In this document: one piece after another, positions 19,234-28,943 of the stretch | Position numbering within the stretch: position 1 is the first letter of the stretch | Layout: the number at the start of each line of letters is the position of its first letter | Assembly (NCBI RefSeq): GCF_013340845.1 | Contig: NZ_AP020335.1 | Location: 620,001 to 684,000 of the forward strand | Source of the DNA: Hydrogenovibrio marinus | GTDB taxonomy: Bacteria > Pseudomonadota > Gammaproteobacteria > Thiomicrospirales > Thiomicrospiraceae | Direction: 5' to 3' | DNA length: 64,000 bases | Notes under the pieces: generated by a model | What the model was told of the DNA's origin: nothing | Databases searched by the model: none | The model's input: the letters and a program-made list of their open reading frames with translations, nothing else | Position numbers and translations under genes: made by a program

Positions 19234-20232
19234 ATGAAGATTTTATACGTTGATCTTCTTTATGATTATGGCGATAAAACCAGAGGTTTAAACTTAATTG
19301 GTCAAGAAGGTTTCAAGTCTAGCTTTGAAAAGTTAGGGCATGATGTAGTACCTTTCTATTATGATGATTTTTTATCTAATCTTGAGGTGCTACAACAAAA
19401 TTTGCTATCTGAAGCAGATAAAGTTATGCCAGATTTAATTTTTTTCTGCTTGTTTGAGAATCAGTTTGAGCATGAGACACTTGTTCAGTTGAAGAACAAA
19501 TATACGACTGTTAACTGGTTTGGAGATGATCAGTGGAGGTTTGATAGTTTTACCAAATTTTATGCCAGTGATTTTACATGGTGTGTTACCACGGACTTAT
19601 TCTCCGTTGAAAACTATAAAAAAATTGATCAACCCAATGTTATCTTGAGTCAATGGGCAGCCATTGATACGCATGTACAGTTTGATGAGTCGCAGATTTA
19701 TAAGTATGACGTTTCTTTTGTTGGGGGATATCATCCATATAGAGAGTGGTTTATAAAACAACTCGGCGCAAGGGGAATCAATGTTGAAGTCTTTGGTAAT
19801 GGTTGGGGGAATGGACCTCTTTCAGCAGAAGCTATGATGAGACTTTTTGCGGAATCAAAAATCAACCTCAATATATCCAATAGTAATAGTTATGATATTC
19901 GCTATCTATTTTCTTCACTAAGGGCTTTTAGCTCATCTATTAGGTCTTTAAAGTCGCATAGCCAGATTAAAGCAAGAAATTTTGAAATCCCCTTTTTTGG
20001 TGGGTTTCAGTTATCTGATTACGTTCCAGGTATTGAGCAATATTATGATCTTGGAAAAGAAATAGTGTGTTATTCAAGTGTTGATGATGCTGCCCTACAA
20101 ATTAAATACTATTTAAGCAATGACTTTGAAAGAGAAGAAATTAGGAAGTTGGGGAATATAAAAGCCAAAAAAAATCATGGTTATAGTAATAGGTTTAAGA
20201 AAGTTTTTAGAGAGTTATCTCTTTGCAGATAA
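19234..20232 (+). CDS. CgeB-like glycosyltransferase
   Basis: The 332-residue protein resembles the CgeB/spore-maturation type of GT-B glycosyltransferase: an N-terminal half beginning KILYVDLLYDYG with WFGDDQWRFD, a central VSFVGGYHPYREWFIKQL, and a C-terminal ARNFEIPFFGGFQLSDY nucleotide-sugar segment. It probably adds one sugar of the O unit at the cytoplasmic membrane face. Donor and acceptor are unknown. It is the last gene of the first tight run; an 85-base gap with no recognised signal follows. Confidence 0.75.
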   Translation: MKILYVDLLYDYGDKTRGLNLIGQEGFKSSFEKLGHDVVPFYYDDFLSNLEVLQQNLLSEADKVMPDLIFFCLFENQFEHETLVQLKNKYTTVNWFGDDQWRFDSFTKFYASDFTWCVTTDLFSVENYKKIDQPNVILSQWAAIDTHVQFDESQIYKYDVSFVGGYHPYREWFIKQLGARGINVEVFGNGWGNGPLSAEAMMRLFAESKINLNISNSNSYDIRYLFSSLRAFSSSIRSLKSHSQIKARNFEIPFFGGFQLSDYVPGIEQYYDLGKEIVCYSSVDDAALQIKYYLSNDFEREEIRKLGNIKAKKNHGYSNRFKKVFRELSLCR

Positions 20233-20317
20233 GTTTTATAGGAAAGTTAGTTGTTTGAATCACTAAGATGGTGAGCGCTATTAATTAGTTTTTATTCTGA
20301 ATATAAAGAGATATTGT

Positions 20318-22288
20318 TTGCTAGAAATCAAGAGTAAATCATTGGAAGAAAATGTAGCTAGATTATTTTTTAGTCGAGTAAGTTTTGTTTTTTGGGTGTT
20401 GTTTGTAATTATGGTTTTTTTCGGAAAACACCTATTTGGCAGTCTAGTGACATTGTGGGACACGCACGATTTGGGATATGTAAACTTTTTATATTTCAGT
20501 GACTCAATTGGTAGCGGTTATATTCCATTTTGGAATCCTTTTATTCAATCTGGTGTGTTTTTTCCATCACTAAATAATGCAGGATTGTTCACATTTATTC
20601 AACTTCCATTTGCCCTTATGGCTCAGGTTTTAAATCCTGTGGTTGTATATGAGTGGTTAATACAGTTTTACTTGTTAGTAGCTGGAATCGGTGCGTACTT
20701 CTATTTTTCAATTATAAATGTTCAACGACCAGTAGCAATTTTTGCTGCAGTTTCCTTTTTAATGGTATTGATAAATTTTATAGGTCAAGTTTCATTTATA
20801 GTTTCTTTGTCAAGCTTTTTTTGGTTTTTGTACTTTTTTCATTTTATTGAGTTGCGCAAGTTAAATTTATCGCAAACATTTATGGTTGCTGCACTATTGG
20901 GGACTTATATAGTTAGTGGTTATCCTTGGATGAATTTTGTGGATATTGCCGTTTTGTTTACTTATGCAGTAGTACTCACGTATAGATCAGATGATAAGTT
21001 CAATGCTCGACTAAAAAAAATGTTGGCTTTTATTACAGTTGTTGTGTGTGTGTATCTTTTGTACATCATGCCTGGAGTGTTGAATTTAAGATCTGAATAT
21101 AGTCTATTTTGGGGAGATTTAATTAATTATGAACCACGTTTAAGAAGTATAGGCGTTCAAGCTCCACAGTTATTTTTCCCGAATCTGAACCAAGCGATTA
21201 TAAACTCTATTGAACCAGTATTAGCAAGTGCAAAGCTATGGGTTCAGGGGGTTGGGTTGGTGGTGTTTTTGGTGTTCGTGAACTCATTTTTGAGGGGAAT
21301 AAAGTTTGATAGGTTGCAGTTTACATGGTGGGCTTTATTTGTTTGTTTTTTAGTTTATTCAGCTGCGCCATCACTACACTTACTGGGTGTAGTTAATTTG
21401 ATTCCATTTTTTAATTCAAATAGGTGGTTTGGAATTGGATTGTTTTATGTCTGCATTTCAATAATTGCACTGACGTCCTACCGGTTGAATTTTTACTTTC
21501 ATAAAGGATATAAGAGTTTTCATCAAATAATGTTTTTTTTGATAGCTGGTAATGTTACTTACTTTTATATGTTGCATAACCCAAACAATAACTGGGTTTC
21601 AAGCGCTGAGGTTTTTATTCATAAAGCAGATGCGCGTATAAAGGCTCCTTTGTACAACGGTAATGAAAGGATTCAGAGAAAAAGCAAAGAGTATATTTAT
21701 AACAATACCGAGTGGTTAGAAAAGAAGGTTCCTACAACTCATGGATATAATAATCTTGGTAATCCATGGTATTGGAGTTTTAAAAATTCTGAATTATTCA
21801 AAAACATTGTTTCAATAACCAGAGATGTTCGAGTAATCAAAAAGCTTGATCGAATTGATTATTCATCAGATAACCAATTTTATGATGCATATGTTAGAGC
21901 GGTGCAGGAAACCTTTCCTAGTTTTGGTGTCTTTAAGAAAGATGCGCCTAACTTTACCCCAGATAAGCAGCTTAAAGTTCAGGGCTTGAGTGTTCAAACA
22001 ACACCTAATCAAACGAAAGTTCATTTTGCAGTCAATAATAGTGCGCTATTGTCTTTCAATACTCCTTATGATCCTAGCTGGGAAGTTTACGTTAATGGTA
22101 AGCGAGCCACCATAATTAAAGTTAATGCTTTTTTTATGGGGGTTGTGCTACACAAAGCAGGTGAATACGATATTCAATTTAAGTATAGGCCTTACTTTAC
22201 TTACCTGGTGTTTATCTCTGGGTATTTGGTTTTACTTGTGGCCTTACTAATCGGTTTTAGGGGTATGAGAAGAAATAAATGTATTTGA
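20318..22288 (+). CDS. multi-spanning YfhO/GT-C-like membrane protein
   Basis: A 656-residue integral membrane protein starting at TTG. The first two-thirds contains about ten hydrophobic segments; a hydrophilic region of roughly 170 residues follows and one more hydrophobic segment lies near the C terminus. An early luminal motif, TLWDTHDLGY, has the acidic residues expected of a GT-C fold enzyme, and the layout matches YfhO-type proteins. It overlaps gtrA, which is followed by gtrB, so it is the likely third member of a Gtr-type system that moves a sugar from undecaprenyl phosphate to the O unit in the periplasm. Sugar identity is unknown. Confidence 0.7.
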   Translation: MLEIKSKSLEENVARLFFSRVSFVFWVLFVIMVFFGKHLFGSLVTLWDTHDLGYVNFLYFSDSIGSGYIPFWNPFIQSGVFFPSLNNAGLFTFIQLPFALMAQVLNPVVVYEWLIQFYLLVAGIGAYFYFSIINVQRPVAIFAAVSFLMVLINFIGQVSFIVSLSSFFWFLYFFHFIELRKLNLSQTFMVAALLGTYIVSGYPWMNFVDIAVLFTYAVVLTYRSDDKFNARLKKMLAFITVVVCVYLLYIMPGVLNLRSEYSLFWGDLINYEPRLRSIGVQAPQLFFPNLNQAIINSIEPVLASAKLWVQGVGLVVFLVFVNSFLRGIKFDRLQFTWWALFVCFLVYSAAPSLHLLGVVNLIPFFNSNRWFGIGLFYVCISIIALTSYRLNFYFHKGYKSFHQIMFFLIAGNVTYFYMLHNPNNNWVSSAEVFIHKADARIKAPLYNGNERIQRKSKEYIYNNTEWLEKKVPTTHGYNNLGNPWYWSFKNSELFKNIVSITRDVRVIKKLDRIDYSSDNQFYDAYVRAVQETFPSFGVFKKDAPNFTPDKQLKVQGLSVQTTPNQTKVHFAVNNSALLSFNTPYDPSWEVYVNGKRATIIKVNAFFMGVVLHKAGEYDIQFKYRPYFTYLVFISGYLVLLVALLIGFRGMRRNKCI

Positions 22289-22635
22289 AATATTTGACTA
22301 TAGGTGTAGTTAATACACTTGTTGGTTATTTTTTGTTGGTAGTGCTTTTGTTTTTTGGATTTCATTATGCTGCGGCCGTTTTGTTGGCAACAGTTGCAGG
22401 GATTCTGTTTAATTACCGTACATATGGTATTTATGTTTTTAATAACAAATCATGGCGTTATTTATTCAGGTTTTTTATGATTTATGCTGCATTGTATTTT
22501 TTAAATGTGTCAATAATAGCGTTCTTTAATCAATATAACATGAATTTATACTTGGCTAGCTTTCTAGCACTTATTCCAATTGCGTATTTGAGCTTTTTTT
22601 TAAATAAGAGATATGTGTATGCAAAAAAAAATTAG
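22279..22635 (+). CDS. GtrA-family flippase-like protein
   Basis: A 118-residue protein with four hydrophobic segments and the family start YLTIGVVNTLVGYFLL. GtrA proteins are proposed to flip undecaprenyl-phosphate-linked sugars made by GtrB. It overlaps the YfhO/GT-C-like gene by 10 bases and gtrB by 23 bases, so the three are probably made together. Confidence 0.88.
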   Translation: MYLKYLTIGVVNTLVGYFLLVVLLFFGFHYAAAVLLATVAGILFNYRTYGIYVFNNKSWRYLFRFFMIYAALYFLNVSIIAFFNQYNMNLYLASFLALIPIAYLSFFLNKRYVYAKKN

Positions 22636-23557
22636 TATTGTAACTCCGTGTTATAACGAAGAAGCAAATGTCAAAGAGTTATATGAACAAGTAAAAAACG
22701 TAATCTCGTCTGAACTGCCTAGTTACGATTATGAACACATTTTTATAGATAATGCTTCAACTGATAAAACAGGCGATGTTTTAAAAGAGATCGCTTCAAC
22801 TGATAAAAAGTTAAAAATAATCATTAATTCAAGAAATTTTGGCCATATTCGTTCCCCTGTGTATGGGCTAACCCAAGCTTCTGGTGATGTTGTGTTCCTT
22901 GTTGTTGCTGATTTACAAGACCCACCAAGTTTAATTCCTAAATTTATTGCAGAATATGAAAATGGTTACAATATTGTTCTTGGAGTCAAGCAAAGTAGTT
23001 CTGAAAATAAGTTGATGTATAAACTTCGTGAGTTTTACTATTCTGTTTTGCATAAAATGTCAGAAGTAGAGATATTCAAAAACTTTACAGGGTTTGGCTT
23101 GTACGATAGAAAGTCCATAAATGCATTAAAATCAATTAGAGATCCATATCCTTTTTTCAGAGGCATGGTTGCTGAAGTAGGTTTTAGGGTAAAGAAAATA
23201 CAATATGACCAGCCAGTAAGAGTGAGAGGAATAACTAAAAATAACTTTTATACTCTTTATGACATAGGTATTTTGGGTTTAATCAACAATTCTAAAGTGA
23301 TGCTTAGAATGGCTATATTTGTAAGTGTAATGATTGGCACTATTTCGTTTTTAATTGGTGTTGTCTATTTGGTAATGAAAATAGTTTACTGGGATCAAAT
23401 GCCTGTTGGTGTTGCTCCTTTGGTTATTGGAGGGTCGTTTGCATTCTCTGTACTGCTGTTTTTTATCGGAATTTTAGGGGAGTATATTGGTCAAATTTAT
23501 ACTCAGGTCTTGGATAGACCTTTGGTTTTTGAGCAGGAAAGAATAAATTTTGATTAA
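22613..23557 (+). CDS. GtrB-family polyprenyl-phosphate glycosyltransferase
   Basis: The 314-residue GT2 enzyme has an N-terminal catalytic domain (SIVTPCYNEEANVKEL, then VADLQDPPSL) and two C-terminal transmembrane segments, as in GtrB/DPM-like enzymes. It transfers a sugar from a nucleotide donor to undecaprenyl phosphate on the cytoplasmic side. A second ATG at 22619 is equally possible as a start. With GtrA and the GT-C-like protein it forms a side-chain glycosylation trio inside the O-antigen locus. Confidence 0.9.
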   Translation: MCMQKKISIVTPCYNEEANVKELYEQVKNVISSELPSYDYEHIFIDNASTDKTGDVLKEIASTDKKLKIIINSRNFGHIRSPVYGLTQASGDVVFLVVADLQDPPSLIPKFIAEYENGYNIVLGVKQSSSENKLMYKLREFYYSVLHKMSEVEIFKNFTGFGLYDRKSINALKSIRDPYPFFRGMVAEVGFRVKKIQYDQPVRVRGITKNNFYTLYDIGILGLINNSKVMLRMAIFVSVMIGTISFLIGVVYLVMKIVYWDQMPVGVAPLVIGGSFAFSVLLFFIGILGEYIGQIYTQVLDRPLVFEQERINFD

Positions 23558-24554
23558 AGCTTCAATAGTGGTGCCCGAGGCATATCAAGAAAACAAACTG
23601 TTTGATTTAAATAACTCGGCACTTAATCGTGATAATTGTTTATACCCATTTCATCTGCTAAAAGAGGGTTTTAAGGGAAAAGGGTATGATTTGGCTACGT
23701 CCGATATCAATGAGCCTTCAAGTTCTAATATTGTAATCTATAACGAGATGCCTAAGCATTTGCCAATGCTTGGTGAAAGAGAAAAATCTTTTTTGTTACT
23801 TTTTGAAAGTAAGTTGATTAAGCCGGATAATTGGGATATTGAAAAGCACCAGTTTTTTAATAAAGTTTTTACTTGGCATGATGATTTTGTTGATAATGAA
23901 AAGTACTTTAAGATTACGTTTCCGATGTGTTTTCCTGAAAAAATTTCAAAAGAACTATCTAAGAAAGAAAAGCTTTGCACATTAATAGCGGGCAATAAGA
24001 CGGTAAGTCATCCTTTGGAGTTATATTCCAAAAGGGTTGAGGCAATAAGGTGGTTTGAAAACCATCATATTGACCAATTCGATTTGTATGGAATTGGGTG
24101 GGATAGCTGCCATTTTAAAGGTCCTAAACTTTTTAGAGCACTGAATAGAATTAAATTCCTTTCCAAGCTTTTAGCGCCAAAATTCCCGTCATATCAAGGT
24201 AAAGTAGAAAAGAAAAAAAATGTTCTTGAAAAGTATAAGTTCGTGATATGTTTCGAAAATGCGAAAGATATTCCGGGCTATATTACAGAGAAAATCTTTG
24301 ATTGCTTTATTGCTGGTAGTGTCCCGATTTATTGGGGGGCTTCCAATGTGAACTCATATATTCCAAGTGGCTGCTATGTAGATATGAAGAACTTTTCAAG
24401 TTATGAAGAGTTATATCAGTTTATTTCAAAGATGCCAGATAATGAATACAGCCATTATTTAGATGAAATAGAATCATTTCTGTTGTCAAAAGGAGCAGAT
24501 GTTTTTTCTGCTGAGCACTTTGTTCGAACAGTAATAAGTCAAACAGTAAGCTAA
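23550..24554 (+). CDS. GT10 family (alpha-1,3-fucosyltransferase-like) glycosyltransferase
   Basis: The 334-residue protein ends with the GT10 signature region: KYKFVICFENAKD, then YITEKIFDCFIAGSVPIYWG, which binds the GDP-sugar. Enzymes of this family use GDP-L-fucose, and some O-antigen members accept the 3-deoxy analogue GDP-colitose. Since the locus makes a GDP-6-deoxy sugar through gmd and colD, this is the obvious candidate transferase for colitose; that assignment is inference. It begins at TTG 23550, overlapping gtrB by 8 bases. Confidence 0.85.
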   Translation: MIKASIVVPEAYQENKLFDLNNSALNRDNCLYPFHLLKEGFKGKGYDLATSDINEPSSSNIVIYNEMPKHLPMLGEREKSFLLLFESKLIKPDNWDIEKHQFFNKVFTWHDDFVDNEKYFKITFPMCFPEKISKELSKKEKLCTLIAGNKTVSHPLELYSKRVEAIRWFENHHIDQFDLYGIGWDSCHFKGPKLFRALNRIKFLSKLLAPKFPSYQGKVEKKKNVLEKYKFVICFENAKDIPGYITEKIFDCFIAGSVPIYWGASNVNSYIPSGCYVDMKNFSSYEELYQFISKMPDNEYSHYLDEIESFLLSKGADVFSAEHFVRTVISQTVS

Positions 24555-24611
24555 CTGAAGCGATAATGTTTAGTAATAGAAAAATTTATTAGAAGTTATG
24601 AGGTTAGTCGA

Positions 24612-26015
24612 TTGATTAATGTTATTTTGTGTGGAGGCTCAGGAACGAGACTGTGGCCACTAAGTCGAACAATGCTTCCTAAGCAGTTTGTTCGGTTATT
24701 TGATGGGCATTCCCTTTTTCAAGATACGCTCATTCGTAATCAATCTGTCTGTAACCACTCTTTTATTGTTTCGAATACAGAGCAGTTTTTTCTTGCAGCA
24801 GATCAATTAAGTCAAGTTGCTTCATTAAAAGCGGATTTTTTATTGGAGCCTATTGGGCGTAACACTGCACCAGCTATCGCACTTGCATGTTTGGCTTTAG
24901 AACAAGATGATGTCGTGCTTGTAACAACGTCCGATCATTTGGTCAAAGATCAAAAGGCATATGAAGAGGCTGTAATAAAAGCTAAGGCTCTAGCTGAAGA
25001 GAATAATCTAGTAACCTTTGGTATTCGCCCAACATACCCTGAAACCGGTTTTGGTTATATTGAGGCGTCTGACCAAGATGTACTCTCTTTCAAGGAAAAG
25101 CCCGATGTTGATTCAGCTAAGTTGTATCTGGAAAAGGGGAATTATTTTTGGAACTCTGGAATGTTTTGTTTCAAAGCCGGCGTGTTTTTGAAGGAACTTG
25201 AAAGACTTTCTCCAGAAGTTTATCAAGCATCTGTAGAAGCGATAAATTTAGCATGCGAAGAAGACTACTCTTTGGATAGTAGAGTGTTTAAAGTTGGATT
25301 AGATGCTATGCAAAATATTCCTGAAGACAGTATTGATTATGCAGTAATGGAAAAGTCTGACATTGTTAAAGTGGTTCCCTGTGATATGGGGTGGTCAGAC
25401 TTAGGAAGCTTTGACGCGCTGTATGATGAAGTGAAAGCATCATTTGATGATAATGCGGTATTGCCAAGGTTAAACAATTCTCCAGAACCAATATGTGTTG
25501 ATGCTAAAAATAACCTCTTAGTTACTAGAGATCGACAAATAGCATTGATTGATGTCGAAGAGTTACTAGTAGTTGATACTTCAGACGCGATTTTAATTTC
25601 GAAAAGAGGCAGTTCTCAAAAAGTTAAGCAAGTCGTTGCTGAGATTAAAAAAAGTGCTCCAGAATTAGCGGAAGTCCACCGTTTGGCTCATCGCCCTTGG
25701 GGGACGTATGAGGTTTTGGTTGACTCAGAGCAATATAAAGTTAAACGTATAGTTGTAAAGCCAGGCAGCAAGCTTTCTCTGCAAAAACATTTTCACCGCA
25801 ATGAGCACTGGATTGTGGTTTCTGGAACGGCCACTGTCACTGTTAATGAAGAAAGGTTTCTAGTGAGGGCGAATGAATCAACCTATATACAGATGGGACA
25901 GTTACATCGCTTAGAAAACGAAGGCAAAATTGATTTGGTGATGATAGAAGTGCAGGTAGGTGAGTACACAGGTGAAGATGACATTGTAAGAGTAGAGGAT
26001 GTTTATGGAAGGTAG
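24612..26015 (+). CDS. manC: mannose-1-phosphate guanylyltransferase/phosphomannose isomerase
   Basis: Bifunctional enzyme making GDP-mannose from mannose-1-phosphate, and mannose-6-phosphate from fructose-6-phosphate. The 467-residue product has the nucleotidyltransferase motif LCGGSGTRLWPLSR, EKPDVDSAK, and a C-terminal cupin with RPWGTYE and KPGSKLSLQKHFHR. It starts at TTG 24612, directly giving the conserved N terminus. It overlaps manB, and together they supply GDP-mannose for gmd. Confidence 0.97.
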   Translation: MINVILCGGSGTRLWPLSRTMLPKQFVRLFDGHSLFQDTLIRNQSVCNHSFIVSNTEQFFLAADQLSQVASLKADFLLEPIGRNTAPAIALACLALEQDDVVLVTTSDHLVKDQKAYEEAVIKAKALAEENNLVTFGIRPTYPETGFGYIEASDQDVLSFKEKPDVDSAKLYLEKGNYFWNSGMFCFKAGVFLKELERLSPEVYQASVEAINLACEEDYSLDSRVFKVGLDAMQNIPEDSIDYAVMEKSDIVKVVPCDMGWSDLGSFDALYDEVKASFDDNAVLPRLNNSPEPICVDAKNNLLVTRDRQIALIDVEELLVVDTSDAILISKRGSSQKVKQVVAEIKKSAPELAEVHRLAHRPWGTYEVLVDSEQYKVKRIVVKPGSKLSLQKHFHRNEHWIVVSGTATVTVNEERFLVRANESTYIQMGQLHRLENEGKIDLVMIEVQVGEYTGEDDIVRVEDVYGR

Positions 26016-27405
26016 GGAGAAAACCTTGCAGTGTTTCAAGGCCTATGACATTCGAGGGAAAGTGCCAGAAGAACTGAATGAGAACCTGGCATATCAAGTA
26101 GGGCGGGCATTTGTTTCAGAGTTGTCTGCAAAAAAAGTTGTTGTTGGTCAGGATGTCAGGCTAGAAAGCCCAGAGATTGCATCTTCATTGGCGAGAGGAA
26201 TTGTGGATTCGGGAGCAGATGTTCTGGATATTGGTTTATGTGGAACGGAAGAAGTTTATTTCAGCACCTTTCATCATGAGGTAGATGGAGGCATCATGGT
26301 TACTGCCAGCCATAACCCTAAGGGGTACAATGGCATGAAATTGGTAGCAGCAGGAGCACGTCCTATATCTGGTGATTCCGGTCTCAAAGACATTGAGCGA
26401 AGAGTTATTGAAAAGGACTTTAAAAAAATTAAGCCTGAGATTGGTAGAGTTACCAAAATGTTGGATAAGTCGTTGTATGTTCAACACTTGCTCTCTTATG
26501 TTGATTTGTCTTTACTAAAGCCTTTCAAAATAGTTATGGATGCTGGTAATGGTTCCGCAGGTGCTGTGATAAAGGAAATTGTTGAATCGTTGCCATTTGA
26601 ATGTGTCTTTTTGAATGAAGTGCCAGATGGCACGTTCCCAAATGGTGTTCCAAACCCTTTGATACCTGAAAATAGGGCTGTAACTTCCAGGGCAGTTAAA
26701 GAGCACCAGGCAGACTTGGGCATTGCATGGGATGGTGACTTTGATCGTTGCTTTTTATTTGATGAATATGGGGAGTTCATAGAAGGGTATTATTTGGTAG
26801 GTTTATTGGCTGAAACCCTTCTGACTAAGAGCCCGGGTGAAAAGATCATTCATGATCCTAGGTTAACATGGAATACTATCGAGCAAGTTCAAAAAGCAGG
26901 CGGAATTCCTATTCAGTCAAAAACCGGGCATGCATTCATTAAAGAGCGGATGCGAAGGGAAGACGCAATTTATGGTGGAGAAATGTCAGCGCACCACTAC
27001 TTCAAGAGTTTTGCTTATTGTGATTCGGGAATGATTCCATGGTTGTTAATCGCGGAGTTAATGTCAAAAACTGATAAGAAATTATCTGACCTTGTTGATG
27101 CGCGAGTGAGGGCTTTTCCTTGTAGCGGGGAAATTAACTACACCGTTGATGATGCATCTAAAGTTATAGAAAAAGTTGAAGATTATTATTCATCACAGAA
27201 ACCTATAGTCGACTATACAGATGGTGTTAGCCTTGAGTTTGATAATTGGAGAATGAATCTTAGAGCTTCAAATACAGAGCCTTTGTTAAGACTGAATATA
27301 GAGAGCAGAGGAGATAAAAATTTGGTTTTGGAAAAAGTGAAAGAAGTTGAAAGACTTGTAGTCGACTCTCAGAAAGAACATCACCTACAATATGTTAGCC
27401 CCTAA
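26005..27405 (+). CDS. manB: phosphomannomutase
   Basis: It converts mannose-6-phosphate to mannose-1-phosphate. The 466-residue alpha-D-phosphohexomutase has CFKAYDIRG near the N terminus, the phosphoserine loop TASHNPKGYNG, the metal-binding DGDFDRC and the sugar-binding GGEMSAHHYF. I chose ATG 26005, with GAGG 7 bases upstream, over ATG 25999, which has no space for one. It overlaps manC by 11 bases. Confidence 0.96.
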   Translation: MEGREKTLQCFKAYDIRGKVPEELNENLAYQVGRAFVSELSAKKVVVGQDVRLESPEIASSLARGIVDSGADVLDIGLCGTEEVYFSTFHHEVDGGIMVTASHNPKGYNGMKLVAAGARPISGDSGLKDIERRVIEKDFKKIKPEIGRVTKMLDKSLYVQHLLSYVDLSLLKPFKIVMDAGNGSAGAVIKEIVESLPFECVFLNEVPDGTFPNGVPNPLIPENRAVTSRAVKEHQADLGIAWDGDFDRCFLFDEYGEFIEGYYLVGLLAETLLTKSPGEKIIHDPRLTWNTIEQVQKAGGIPIQSKTGHAFIKERMRREDAIYGGEMSAHHYFKSFAYCDSGMIPWLLIAELMSKTDKKLSDLVDARVRAFPCSGEINYTVDDASKVIEKVEDYYSSQKPIVDYTDGVSLEFDNWRMNLRASNTEPLLRLNIESRGDKNLVLEKVKEVERLVVDSQKEHHLQYVSP

Positions 27406-27438
27406 TAGGCTAGCTATTCAATATTACAAGAGAATATT

Positions 27439-28866
27439 TTGTCTTTAGTTATTTTTGGAAGGCTAGCTCAATTCATAGTCGCTCTTATAACAATAAAAGT
27501 CGCAACGAGCTTATTAACCCCATCTGAAATGGGGAAGGTGTCGTTGATACTTAGTACAGTAGCTTTTTTTGTGCTTTTATTGGTAAATCCGGTTGGTATG
27601 TTTATCAATCGTAGGCTTCACTCATGGAATGAAACGGGAAAGGCAAAAAAATACTTTATATATCACCTGTATTACCTCTGTTTGATATCTCTATTTTCTG
27701 CAGTTTTTTTGTATTGGCTTTACAATAGTGGAGTGCTTGATTTTGGCGTTCAGATATATTGGCTGATCTTTCTGACGGGCGCATCTATAGTTTTTAATAC
27801 AATTAATCAAACATCCATCCCTTCGTTAAACCTGCTTGGATATACGCCTCAGTTTGTTATTCTGACGGTTGCTACAGTTTCAAGTAGCTTCTTTTTCGCT
27901 GTCCTTTTAGTTTATCTGTATGCTTATGAAGCTAAATATTGGGTGCTGGGCATCTTAGCGGGTCAGCTGGTTTTAGGTTTATTTGGCTTAAAAATTCTGT
28001 TTTCAAAACTTGGAAAATATGAAAGCCCGAGTTCCCATATGGCAATTAGTAGAAAGCATTTGGTTTCTCTTTTTAGCTTTTCTTGGCCAGTAATGATAGC
28101 TGCTGTTTTAGGTTGGTCTCAATTCCAAGGTTATCGGTATGTTGTTGAATGGCAAATAGGTTTGGCTTCATTGGGGCTGTTTGCTGCTGGCTATGGAGTA
28201 AGTGCAGGGCTAATAGCTGGTTTTGAGTCGGTGCTGACAACCTATTTCCAGCCAAAAATGTACAAGGATATAAACTCAAAACAACATAATGAGCAATTGG
28301 TTTGGCAAAGGTATGCAAAATCAGTCATTCCCTCGGCATTATTGGTTGTGGGGTTGATTGCCATATTGTCCGATGACCTTGTGCGAATATTTTTAGGGGA
28401 AAAGTTTTATGCCGCCAAAGAGTTTGTTGTTTGGGGGGCTTTGTCAGAAGGAGCTAGAGTAGTCATTGGTGTTTATTCGTTAATTGCGCATATTAAAATG
28501 AAGACACAGTGGTTAATTGTTCCTAGTGTAATTGGTGCGGTTCTATCTATTTCGTTATCAATTATTTTTTTGCAGAAATTCGGTGTGTTGGGCGTGGGGA
28601 TTGCTTTATCAGTAGCCGGACTAGCTTCTATAGTAGCAATTCATGTGCTTTTGGCAAAACACGTAGCAGCAAGCTTCCTAATTTTTAAGTTAATACTTCC
28701 CGTTGGAGCATTTATTGCATTACTTTGGGGGTGGTCAATGATTATTGGCGATTTGATAAGTGGCTATGGCGGGGTGGAAATAATACTGAGAACGACTATA
28801 ATTGGACTGCTTTATATCGCGCTTCAGTATTTATTGCTGCGAGATTTTGTTAGGGAAGCGCATTAG
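27439..28866 (+). CDS. wzx: O-antigen flippase Wzx
   Basis: A 475-residue integral membrane protein with about 12 hydrophobic segments, beginning IFGRLAQFIVALITIKVATSLL, typical of the polysaccharide-flippase (MATE/MOP) superfamily. Wzx moves the completed undecaprenyl-linked O unit to the periplasm. It is the only such gene in the locus, which with a wzy gene defines a Wzx/Wzy-dependent system. A TTG start is used. Wzx proteins are too diverse to name the sugar unit. Confidence 0.88.
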   Translation: MSLVIFGRLAQFIVALITIKVATSLLTPSEMGKVSLILSTVAFFVLLLVNPVGMFINRRLHSWNETGKAKKYFIYHLYYLCLISLFSAVFLYWLYNSGVLDFGVQIYWLIFLTGASIVFNTINQTSIPSLNLLGYTPQFVILTVATVSSSFFFAVLLVYLYAYEAKYWVLGILAGQLVLGLFGLKILFSKLGKYESPSSHMAISRKHLVSLFSFSWPVMIAAVLGWSQFQGYRYVVEWQIGLASLGLFAAGYGVSAGLIAGFESVLTTYFQPKMYKDINSKQHNEQLVWQRYAKSVIPSALLVVGLIAILSDDLVRIFLGEKFYAAKEFVVWGALSEGARVVIGVYSLIAHIKMKTQWLIVPSVIGAVLSISLSIIFLQKFGVLGVGIALSVAGLASIVAIHVLLAKHVAASFLIFKLILPVGAFIALLWGWSMIIGDLISGYGGVEIILRTTIIGLLYIALQYLLLRDFVREAH

Positions 28867-28943
28867 TACAAATTGCAGTTAAGAATTAAATTTAAATGAT
28901 TCCAGAGGGGTAAGAAAGAATCCCCATTTTTAAAGAGAAATAC

